NCBI RefSeq assembly: GCF_031755915.1
Contig: NC_083390.1
Location: 19,818,501-19,882,500 of the forward strand
Source: Ziziphus jujuba
Lineage: Eukaryota; Streptophyta; Magnoliopsida; Rosales; Rhamnaceae
Length of the DNA stretch: 64,000 bases
Reading direction: 5' to 3'
Shown here: positions 35,825 through 46,593 of the stretch, piece by piece
Numbering within the stretch: position 1 is the first letter of the stretch
Layout: each line of letters begins with the position of its first letter
Translations under genes and position numbers: made by a program
The notes under the pieces: generated by a model
Databases searched by the model: none
Seen by the model: the letters and a program-made list of their open reading frames with translations, nothing else
Told to the model about the DNA's origin: nothing

Positions 35825-37535
35825 ATAATATCATTACTTCCAATATACGATATACGCCACACCTACTAAATATATGTAACGCTCATATATCCCATGTATG
35901 TATTAATATGTGAACAAATTACATGCTACTTTTTCTTTTGGTTATATACCGAAAGATAGAGATTAGAGACATGGGTTGAGAGGAGAAAATCCAAAAGCTT
36001 CATTATTTTTATTCTTAATATAAATGATCACAATAGGCTACTCATATATTAACTAAAAACCTTTTAAGTTTAAAGAGGTGATGAAAGCTAACTCATTCTT
36101 ACTGATAGGTCATGAAACTGGCTATTACAATTACTGATCAAATAGTCTTATGGGAAGCAGCATTGTTACTGTCATAAGTAAGTTTTGGTTATATACATAT
36201 TAGTAGTTAATCCTCCCAATTTATGACATTAGCATTAATTTTTCCAAAATTCTTCCACGGCGATATTGTAAACTACTATTCTTTTCAAAAGGTTAAAGCT
36301 AGGAGGAAATGGATCATTATCATTATCATTATATTTATATTAGCTCAATACTCTATTTCAAATTTAAGCTGGATTACTTTTTGAATTTTATTGGAAACTT
36401 ACACATGTTTTTGGTGAGAATTATAAATTTTTAATATTTGACTTAACGAACTTTTGGAAAGAATTAAAGATTTTATTTTTGGAGATATGTTAGGAATAGG
36501 GTGGAGTGAACTTATAATCATTGTCTAAAACATCCATGACTTTGCCAATTTTCAAACCGACAACCGACATATTTTGTTTGCTCCATTTATGAAGTCCTTC
36601 CAGCTAGAATGCATACTTTTTCTGATGCTGATGAGGATGAGCATTTACAAATCCGTACATATTGATAGACTTGCACCATATTTTGTATCATTCATCATTG
36701 ACTGATTGAATGAAAGCATAGGATACTCTCCGCAAAGGATACTCTCCTTTGAGTGATCTGGGTGATTAGTTTTGGATAATTTGAGAGTTTAATTTGTTGA
36801 TATGGTAAAATTAAGCATTTTTAAAATTTAAACTACTAAAATATAGGCGTATTATGTATAATATTAGTCTTCATTTACAGACCATTTTGGTATTACAAGT
36901 GTTAATTCTTTGAATAAGTGGTAATGTGAAAATAATATGATCTATATCAAGATTTAACGTTAAACTCTAATAACATGTTAAATTATCACTAATATAAAAA
37001 ACTTAAATTCTTCAAATATCGATTTATTATTTACGTCAAGCTATATCTAATATTTATAAAATTTCTTATGATGTCCCTAATTACCACATATATCAAAATT
37101 TATAAGCCTGTACCGTATATATATAAAATGACACAATCAATATTAGAGACTTCTGTACTGCCCAGGAAAAACAAAGAACCCATCAAACAAACCAAAACAG
37201 CCAATGTACTACACATAGAACAAGCTCTACACATAAATTTAGAGAATTTGGCCAACTAACTGGCAAGCAAACAATATGGAAATTGATACAAACAAAGGGA
37301 GATTTATTTTACAGAAGCCTAGTTACCTGGATCTCCCAAACTTCTTTATGAAAATATAATCCAGGCAATTCTGCTAGTAGGATAATTTTACATATGAAAA
37401 GGAGTACAACTTCACGTACTTATTAAAATACACACTGATTACAACTAGAATGAAAGCACAGCACACCAACCATAAAAATTTATTCAAGCTTCAGCATATA
37501 TATTTTTGAGATTACCACATTATTAAAGACACATA

Positions 37536-38576
37536 TCATGCCTGGAGAACATGATGAACATCAACTTCTTTAACAAGACTAACAAGAAATTCCATGTATT
37601 TGTCGAGAGGATGAGGATCATCAACCTTTCGTTTCTCATAATCCAGAGTGATTTTCACCAGATGATTATTACCGCCTTCGATTTTTGGGGTGAACTTGAA
37701 AGTTCCTTTGTAGTTCTTGTAGTGGTCCAGGATATGTCCTCCAACAGCAATGAAAGTTACTGCCTTGTTTTCTTCATCTACTTCAACCTTCTCTTTGAAT
37801 GTCTCAACATTCCCATCTATATATAAGTACATATTTTAGTAAACAAAGATAGTAGCAAATGTCAAAAAAAAAAAAAAAAAGTTAATAAAGAAGGAAAAAC
37901 AAGGTAAAAAAAAAAAAAAAGAATAAAAAAAAAATCTTGAAAATGCTTTATTTTTCCCCTTTCTTTCCTACTAAATAGAGTTGGATCTAAATCAACTTGC
38001 TGTGATTTGGATTTTACTGTTTTCTTATGGTTTTAAGAACTTGTAACATTTCTAACCTATATGCAAAGAGTTCAAAATAGTTTTGTCCCTTTTTACCCCA
38101 TAAATCATTCAATCTGCTGCAATCTTATGAAAGGACAACAAAAAGAAAGTTGGATCTAAAACAACTTGATTACTTTGATTGAATTTTAATAGCTAGTTTT
38201 TCTTTTCTTTTCATTGTGGTTTTAAAAAAGTTGAACATTTCTAACCTATATGCCAACAATAAGAAAGTTGAACATTTCTAACCCCTTTTCTCCTCATTAA
38301 AACTCATTCAATCAGCTGCAATCTTAGAAAAAAGCTAACAATTAAATAGAAAAAAATAGCAGCTAGCCAGAGTTTAAGTTGTTGGTCTTTACCTATGTTA
38401 TATTTCCACTCCTTGACAGAGCCTCCTTTCTCCCAATCTCCTTCATGAACATCAATTGCATGTATATTATTTGAGATGTTTGGTATGTGGTAACATTGGC
38501 TCTTGAACATGGTGTACAATTTGTCTGCAGGTGTCTGAACTTCTATATCCTTTTCTAGCGTACCAATCAGAGCCAT
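37536..38576 (-). CDS. MLP-like protein (Bet v 1 superfamily), gene D
   Basis: Exons are 38576-38393 and 37816-37536. The 576-bp intron has donor GTAAAG after a phase-1 G and acceptor AG before 37816. The spliced frame (184+281 nt) encodes 154 residues, the normal MLP length. Family marks in order: MALIGTLEKDIEVQ, CYHIPNISNNIHAIDVHEGD, GGSVKEWKYN, DGNVETFKEKVEVDEENK across the junction, LDHYKNYKGTFKFTP, HLVKITLDYEKRK and a C-terminal helix (MEFLVSLVKEVDVHHVLQA). It is the undamaged twin of pseudogene C. The expected role is cytosolic binding of hydrophobic ligands in stress or pathogen response, inferred from the family only. It lies inside the inverted-repeat-bracketed block. Confidence 0.95.
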
Positions 38577-38740
38577 GTTGTTGCTGATCTATTAAGTAGT
38601 GAAGTCGATCGGATATGAACTAATTAATATTGAGCACCAGCTTGAATGTTTAAAGGGTATGAAAACTTGCATCCATCATGGTTGCTTTTAAAGGCATTTA
38701 ATTATTAATTTGATGAATTATTAGACAAATAAGGTAAAAT

Positions 38741-39604
38741 ATTTGTTATCACCGGTGATGGTCACTAATTGGATCATATGCCATTTAATAATTTAAATAA
38801 CTATAAAAAAAAAAATTCATTTTACCAAAATATAAATTTAAAATAAAATAATTTCGCATAATCAAATTATAACGATTGACAATCTACATCATTCCTAAAG
38901 TGATTGATGTCAAATGTACAGATTTTCCTAATCCCACTTAGATTATAAAATTCGATATTAAAATCAATTATTGACATTTTTTAATAAAAATATATAATAA
39001 TAGCTTGGAAATATTCAACAAAATTAGCTCGAGATCAAAAAGACAGTATCACTTTATATTAGTTTACTCAAAAAAATTCACCTACGGAGATATTGTGACG
39101 TTATTAGGCGCATCCAATGTTGTAAGACTTTTTTTTTTTTTTTTGGATTATTTAATTTGCAGATTAACCAAATGAATTGAATATTTTAATCGTTGTTTTC
39201 TTATCACCTTTCAAAATCTTATTAAATTAATCTCATCATCAAAATATAACACATGCAAAAATATTTTATATATATATATATATATATATCATCAGGGCTA
39301 TTTTATTAGACCCAAAAACTCTTTTTTTAAAAGCTTTGTGTTTTTTTTTTTTTTAAAAAGAAATCAAAGTGTTTAGCAACTATTAAAAAAATTTGTTGAT
39401 CAAAAAATGATTTTTTTTAAATTACTTTAAAGAATTTCAAGTTTTGTGCTTTTTTTTAAAAAAAAAATTAACTTATTTAAAAAACTCAAAAGTCATTTAA
39501 TGTAATTTTTATATTTACAACCAAATATTGATTAATTTCTTAATAATTTTTTAAAAAAAATTTATTATAAAAAATCCTACAAATAAAAACTCTACTACTA
39601 TCCA
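38741..39604. other. Spacer, no gene recognised
   Basis: Very AT-rich DNA with a (TA)n tract near 39262-39290 and many A/T runs. It links the segmental duplication to the right inverted arm. Confidence 0.45.
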
Positions 39605-40715
39605 TTATACCAAATGGACACTGACGTTGATTTCATGTAGTTGTTATATACTTTTGTCGGCCTTTTGGCTAAGGTCAAGCGTAGTTGTTATATACTACAG
39701 GGGTTTACAATTATTGTTTATGTGATAATGGAAATTAATAGTATCATATCCAATATATTGAATTTAAAATTATTAAAACAAAATTAATAGACAAAAAAAA
39801 TAGTTATTTTGTCCAAGTGAATCAACAAAAAATGCGCAGATGAGTTTTCTGAATGCAATGCCAAAATAATGATGAATTTAAAAATACATAACACATTGCT
39901 CATTACCTCAAGCTATCTTCCAAAAAAAAACTATACCATCCATCAAAGGGAACTTTTCTCTCTCTCTATGTATATATATATATATATATATATATAATTT
40001 GTTGGATAGTGAGAGGACTCACCGCAATGCTTTTCATGTGAAGTATGGGATCTAAAGCAAGGGACCCAGCTTATACATATCCTATATTTGGATTGATAGA
40101 GTAGAAGAACCCAAAATTAGTGCTTTTCCTATCGGATTTTCAAATAAGAAAATATATTTAAAATAAAAAATAAATAGATCCGTGCAAATGAATATACATT
40201 ATAAGTTTTTCTCAGGACGGTTCTCCTTTTACGAATTACTATAAAGTAATTGTTGCCTATTCATACCTCAATCAGGTATATAATATTCTTTCAAAAAAAG
40301 ATAGATAACGAATCTCACAATTTCAAAGACACATAAAATCACATCATTGAACCGACCTGTTCAAACGTACAGAGATAAGATCACATCACTGAACCAACCC
40401 CGTTCGTTAAGTTGTATGAATTTGACTTGTCCTAGTTAGGATGTAATTTATGTCATCGTCCGGCTGCATATATATCCTTTTGTAGACCAATAGCAAAAAG
40501 TTACTTCCTTACTAGCTCTTTTTTTTTTTTTTTTTTTTTTCATTTTTTCATTTTTTCATTTTTTTAATTTTGATCTTCAATTTGTGTTTAAGCTATGTTT
40601 GAAGCATGAAAATCATTAGGAAAGAAGTTTTAAAAGGGTGAAATTTTAATTTTAATTGTTTGGCCAAGAGAAGATTCTAGGGGGAAAAGTTACAACTTTA
40701 ACAATACAAGTAGAG
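39605..40715 (-). repeat. Long inverted repeat, right arm
   Basis: It is the reverse-complement partner of 33016-34105 (GATAATGGAAATTAATAGTA here against TACTATTAATTTCCATTATC there, and AACTTCTTTCCTA-type sequence near 40620-40635 in inverse). The outer edges of both arms carry a GGAACTCTACTT / AAGTAGAGTTCC pair. The arms are about 5.5 kb apart and enclose MLP gene D. Confidence 0.8.
39637..39696 (+). other. Second U2 snRNA 5'-end fragment between 16-bp direct repeats
   Basis: CGGCCTTTTGGCTAAGGTCA resembles the U2 5' region with one change (A to G). Perfect GTAGTTGTTATATACT repeats flank it at 39637-39652 and 39681-39696. It is the inverted partner of the fragment at 34020-34075, and the 44-bp spacing between repeats is the same. 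Confidence 0.7.
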
Positions 40716-41457
40716 TTCCTCTAAATAAATAAATAAATAAAACCAAAAAAAAAACAATATAATTAGAGATTTCGACTACTTAGCCAAAAAAGTATAAGAC
40801 GTCGACTTTTAATGATAATGTACCCAAAAAAAAAAGCAGGAAAAATTGGGCTTCCTTATCGTTTTTCTCTTTCCTTTCTTTAGTAGAGTCTACCATTTGG
40901 GTTATGTTCCGTATCAAGTATATTCTTTACTTTGGATTAAAATAAATTTTGTCACACTCAAACGGCCTGCAAAACCAGTCTGTTTCGATATAAAATTATC
41001 AAAATAAGAGTTTAAGAGCCTGACAGCCACGGAGAAGAAACAGCAAAAGTAAGAGAAATGCCTGTGAAAGTTCAAGAACCAACTTGGAGTGTCCTCAAAT
41101 TTGAGTATTTCTCAAACATTTGTGCTCGAATCAAAACGCCAGTAAAGCTAAACTATATGAATTATGTAATCATCTACACAACAGGTCAGCAGCCAACGAA
41201 ATTCACATAAAGCTCTTTCAGCTCCAAATCATAACATAAAGAAATTGTCATTATATATATACATTGTATGGTTAAAATGATTTTCAGGCCTCCAGCCAGC
41301 TATCTAAAATTACAATCTAAAACTATATGTATTACACAAGGACTATATATAACTACAAAAAGATATGTCATGGAAAAAGTATGTTGAATTCTCATTAAGA
41401 AAAGGGTAAAGTAGGAACATGTTTATATAATCATATATATATATATTTATATATTGC
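40716..41457. other. Downstream flank of the transporter gene
   Basis: No ORF is seen. The last few hundred bases before 41458 probably hold the 3' untranslated region of the minus-strand EamA gene. Confidence 0.4.
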
Positions 41458-44400
41458 TTACTTTACCACATCAGAAACATCCTTTCTGGAACTGACAATA
41501 ACCGGAGAGGCAGATAAACTATTTTTCTGATCTGAAACTTGTAGCTTCTCAAGTTTTTCATCTCTATTTTCATCTCCACCATCAGGGGATGACGATCCAT
41601 ATATCTGTACCGTTAAACTTCCAACTACAAGAAAAGATTAGACACATAAATTAAGAAACATACTTGAAAACTAATAATCATATTAAGTAAAAGGGATATC
41701 ACATAGAAAGCAAGGGAACAAACAGAAGCTAATCAAAATCAAATAAATATGTTGAATTTATTATTAAGCTTCCATCAACTTTCAGTCCTCAACTAAGGAT
41801 GATGCACTTGGGTAAAGACACCATGTATATCTGCTGCAATGGTGCCAATTGCCACGGAGTAATTTTTTCCTTTTAAAAAGAGGTGGAAATTGATACCCTC
41901 ACCCAACCCAACACAGATTTTATATGCAATAGAAGCATATTCAGATATTCAGTGAAAAAATATGCTCAGATACTGGGATGTGATTTCCTTTGAATCCTTA
42001 AGGAACAAAAGAATATCAAAGTGAATGGGCAAGGGGGTTGACAAAAGGAGGTGTTGAGATTTTGAGTATCCTTCATCTCATAAATTGTAAGAGTACATGA
42101 AATAATATGGAAAAATAATGCTGAAACAGAAAGGAAAAGAAATGCTTGGAAAGAGTCACAGAATCACAATCATACCAAGCCAACATATAAAATTCAGTGC
42201 AGAAAACAAGGCAAAATTAATAGCTAAAGCAATTCTAAAACTAGAGAATCCATGGTGTGGCCAATATATGAATTTTAACTCAGATGTCAAGCCTCGTTCT
42301 AGTCAAATTTGGAAATACGGTATCGAAAACTAACAATGAATCACAACCTTAAAATAGATACTATCTTACCCAGAACAAGAAGAGCCCCAGTCCAACCTGC
42401 AGCTCCCCATCTTTCGCCAAGTAGAAACCAAGCAAAACCAGCACCCCAAACTGGCTCCAAGCCATAAATTATTGCAGTTTCTGCAGCAGATACATCACGC
42501 ATTGCAGCCATCTGTAGCAAAAAGTACACTTTCATGTAAAGGAAACATTTGGATTGTTATTATTGGTATTATTATTATTATTATCGTTTTTCTTATCACA
42601 TGGGGAAAAAAAAAATGGAAATTGAAATTGAAATATGGACAATGGGGGTTCTGAATATGGCTTTTTAACTGACAGGGGGATCATATACTGAAGGCTATAT
42701 CTTTTGGATTTAGTAATCTTCTTGTGTACCATAGTTTAAATTTTTGGTATACTTGACTTTCAGTCCTCTGCTATATGTCAGGATCCCAAACGTCAACAAG
42801 CTACAAGTGGTTTAAAGACATCCAAGACTACACAAATAGGTACAAAAGAAGTAAAGTCAACCCAGTCTATGAAGAAAACAAGGTCAAAAGAACGTGATTA
42901 GGGTAGTTTGAAAAGAACCAATGCTGATTAATAATATATTTACCGAAAAAAAGAAAATTGCTGATTAATAAAAAAAAAATTTCCCTTGATAGTCTGAAAT
43001 GCTTACATAGCCACCATAATTACATTAAACAAAACCATGATCATATTAATTGTACTTCCCAGATATCTTTAATGCGTGAATGGAAGTGAAGTTGAATGGT
43101 ACAAGTAAAATGATAAAGTATGGTACATTAAAAGCCACATAAACTTAACAATTGCGGCCAATGGCTGAAGTAGTAGGGATCTTACCTCTACCCATAAGCA
43201 TAGTCCTGTAGAGAATATGCCCGTGTAAAGTGCAGGAATCCATGGAAATGCAACCATCCATTCCCAAAACATCGTCCACGTCCATGATGATGGATCGTAA
43301 TCTTGGACACCCCCTAACCAGCCTCCGACAAAATACCATATTGTTGAGAAAGTGGCTACAACACATACCTGAACCACCAAAAAAAAAAAAAAAAAATCGA
43401 AACATTACAAATTTTCCTTGTTAAAGCAAGATCAACAAGTTGCACTAGTTCAATATCTCACAGGGACATAAAAGACATAAACTGACCTCATATCCTAGGA
43501 GGGGTAAGAATTTCTCTTTGTTGGTACTTCTGGATATATGTTCAGTTCTTAGCATATGGACACCAAAAAATACCGCACTTAAGAAGTTCAAAAGATCTCC
43601 AACCTGAAAAGGTAATACAGAGACTCAAGAGAAATATATAGAGAGAAGACCTGTGACCTTTAACCAAATATACTTTACTACATTCACCAGTCAGATAAAA
43701 CTTAATTACAAAAATTCCTAATCATCCAAATATAGAAAGACGACATGATTCATAGAATGCATAACAACGAAAAAAATCCTTACACTCGGTGGAGAACCAC
43801 TGGATTCCAGCATAGCAACTCCTATAATAGACATCAGTGCTCCAAACCAAGTTCTTGCAGGGACTATTGCTCCTAACATACCATCAAGCAAGGGAACCAC
43901 AATTACCTGATAAATTCACCCAGAATATGCCAAAAATTGTACCTTCAGGTACTCCACAGAGCAACAAAGTTTTCCTTCACAAACAGAAAGATCAGTTCAG
44001 AAACTCACAGTGAACATAGATAAGAATGACGCACGTCCAGCATCTGATGTTAGCAGTCCCAGTGCCTGCATTAGATACCCTAAACTAACCCAAACACCCA
44101 ACTCAATTCCAGCATTACGCGTATGAACATCATCTTGTTCTCGTAATACAAATGGAATGAATGGAATTGCCGAAACAACAAACCGTACAACAGTGAAGGT
44201 TGCTGGGTCCATATTTGCTTCAACCTCCTTCACAACTGGGATGTTACTGGCTGCAAAAACATATTTTCCACAAATTTTTAGATTGTGATCTTTCCCTACT
44301 ATATTACACACTATAAGAAGCATTTAGAATATTACTCACCAAAAAAAAAAAAAAAATTACAAATGCAAATTTCAAATTTTGAACTACTAGAGCATCAAAT

Positions 44401-45097
44401 GAAAAATTTCTTATGACAACAATTCAAGCAAATTCCTTATCCAAATTCGCAATTTCTACAAAAATTCTGCACAATTTCGGTTAATAATCCATCTTATTTC
44501 CTAAAAAAGGTACTAAAAGTTTTTCTTTACCTTTTGCTTTTACAATCAACCAAACAGAGCGATTAATTAACTCACAGATTTAATAATTAAAAAAAATATA
44601 TATATACCGTAGACAATGGTGATGACGTTGAGCAAAATGATGCTCCTAACTTTCCTGGAAGCGAATAATATCCTCCGCCACAGAGTTCGACTATCAAACA
44701 ACGATTTGAAACTTAGGTTTCGCATCTTCTGGCTTTGGGATCGATTTCCATCTGAATTGCCTACCAATGCCGAATTCGATTTCGAACTTGAACTCAACGA
44801 ATCTAGGTCAACGGACTTCATCATTCGTCTCTGTTTAGCCCCACGAGCACCGGAAGACGATGATGAAGAAGAAGAAGAAGAAGAAGGAGAAGGAGAAGGA
44901 GAAGGAGAAGGAGAAGAGGAGAAGACAATACGATGTCGTTTTATAGGAGTGGTGGTGTGAGAGGTAAAGAACATGGAAGAGTAGTTGCACAAGGAAGAGG
45001 TTGAGCACACAGAAGAAGAAGAGACGGAAACAGAAGCAGATTGCTTAATTGTAGGAAAAACCGTTGGGTTACGTGTAAACGGTGATTGGGAAGCCAT
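41458..45097 (-). CDS. EamA-domain (DMT superfamily) transporter, probably plastidial
   Basis: Seven exons on the minus strand: 45097-44608, 44250-44009, 43906-43784, 43603-43487, 43368-43186, 42511-42370 and 41624-41458. All have GT-AG introns and phases that fit, giving 487 residues. Residues 1-130 are Ser/Thr/Arg-rich with SP and S repeats, like a chloroplast transit peptide. Two five-helix EamA halves follow, from IILLNVITIVYASN (about 150) to AMLESSGSP, then from VGDLLNFLSAVFFG to GWTGALLVLG. The helix-end block SAAETAIIYGLEPVWGA is the typical EamA signature (A-x-x-x-x-L-E-P-V). A hydrophilic tail of about 55 residues ends the protein. It should carry small metabolites across a membrane; the substrate is unknown. 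Start chosen at the first ATG; the frame extends four codons upstream to a TTG. Confidence 0.92.
44855..44931. repeat. GAA/GGAGAA microsatellite inside transporter exon 1
   Basis: The plus strand reads (GAA)n then (GGAGAA)n. On the coding strand this makes alternating Ser-Pro then poly-Ser within the presumed transit peptide. Length variation would change the peptide without frameshift. Confidence 0.8.
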
Positions 45098-45114
45098 TGC
45101 TGAGCACAAAGAAA

Positions 45115-45115
<1 letters not shown>

Positions 45116-45147
<32 letters not shown>
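45116..45147. promoter_or_regulatory. (CT)n / (GA)n tract in the transporter 5' leader
   Basis: An uninterrupted CT dinucleotide run lies about 20 bp upstream of the transporter ATG (GA on the sense strand). GA-rich leaders are frequent in plant genes and are the target class of BPC/GAGA-binding proteins; any role here is inferred. Confidence 0.5.
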
Positions 45148-45149
<2 letters not shown>

Positions 45150-46566
45150 AAGAGGGAGAGTGAGATTTCTCAGCTCAATTCAATTGACAGTGGTTAGAAT
45201 TAAACACGTGGAGGGAAATGTGGGAGGTTTTAATTACTGTAATGCCCATTGTTTGTCACGTGGCTTGTTGTCATTGGTTGGTTAAGTCGAGAGTAGTTTT
45301 TCAGGCTTTAGGCTGTGTCGTAGCGTAAAAGCTAACGAAATGGGTGGTTGGCGTCTCCGTGATCTCTGTAGCTGTTCGTCTTTAAAACGGATCATGAAAA
45401 GAATCCTCCCAACCGGAACACCTTTCATCTTCTTTGGGCCAACGAACATATTGATCTTAGCAACTATAAGGTCACAGATTTTCACAATTAATAAAAAGAC
45501 AATCCAGTTGTAATTCGCCACGTAAACAACAGAACAACGATAAGTTATCAGACTCTTCACAATTTAAAGAAAGATTTGCACCTACTGGTTCTTGACATTC
45601 GCAATTTAATACCCAATTTTTTTCTTTTTGGTAATTGGCGTCCGCCGACTCATGAAAATGGCACATCATTAATTTCTTCTTGAAACTTTTCGTCCAAAAT
45701 CTTTAATATATTTAGTACATGTGGGTCATGTGACCCCAACGTAAAGGATGATAATTATTTACCCAAAAAAAAAATGTAAAGGATGATAAGATTTTATCTT
45801 TCTACACTTATTAAAGGGAAATTTTGTTTTTCTTTTTTTATTTTTTTTACGCCTCATTAATAGGAAACTTTATTTTTTACACTCATTATTCTGTTTTAGA
45901 AATGGAAGGAAAAAACATAGAGTTAAAATTTCATAAATTATCTTTTATTTTTGTGTTCTGTGACCGATATGCATTGAATTGGCTAAAATTTTGGATGGAA
46001 AATTCAAAAAGGATTAACAACACACTCTTTTGATGAATTTGGAGATGCCATTAATCAGTAAAAGAGTAATGCTACAAACATCCTATAATCAATCAACATA
46101 TTTTTTAAAAATACATATATTATTTTTTAATTAATTAATATATTAATATAATTTAAAATAAATAAATAAATATTATTAAATATAAATCAATTAAATAATA
46201 TATATATTTATATATATCCTTAATAAATAAGTATATTAGTATTTTTCCAAAAAAAAAAAAAGTATATTAGTAGATAAAATATGTATAATATCATTATCGT
46301 AAAAAAAGAGAAATGGAATCAAAATGCAAATCGTGCTAGAGTTTAGGGACTACTAATAATGTTAAGTATCTCACATAGAAAGATCCACCGAAAAAATGAC
46401 CACGTAAACAAGAGACGCTAGCTTCTCTTTTCTCACGATTCGTGTTACATCGTGATGCTTTTGCTGTCTAGCACCTGAAAAATCCGCACGTGTTTATATA
46501 CAACTGGGGGCGACATGAAAATCTTTGTCGTAGTTCTCTTTCGAGAATTTTGAAAGAGTAGTGCAG
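45148..46566. other. Shared upstream region of two divergent genes
   Basis: About 1.4 kb separates the divergent EamA (minus) and PPR (plus) starts. It has an AT-rich core (46090-46290) and CACGTG-containing sequence near 45207 and 45257 (ACACGTGG, TCACGTGG). No coding sequence is supported. Confidence 0.45.
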
Positions 46567-46593
46567 ATGCGATGCTTTGGAGAAGAAGTTTGA
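46567..46593 (+). other. Short overlapping upstream ORF of the PPR gene
   Basis: An ATG five bases before the PPR start opens an 8-codon frame that ends in TGA at 46591-46593, after the main ATG. It could lower initiation at the main start or be skipped by leaky scanning. Confidence 0.5.

Larger units (their letters stand above)
35093..38740. repeat. Segmental duplication, copy 2 (compact)
   Basis: It is colinear with blocks of 19149-30950 and carries the intact MLP gene D. Apart from a 342-bp solo LTR it lacks the insertions found in copy 1, so it is closer to the ancestral layout. It lies wholly between the two arms of the long inverted repeat. Confidence 0.75.

Noticed and set aside
44616..44960. 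Plus-strand Glu-rich ORF opposite transporter exon 1
   Set aside because: It is the antisense shadow of the Ser-rich coding repeat.
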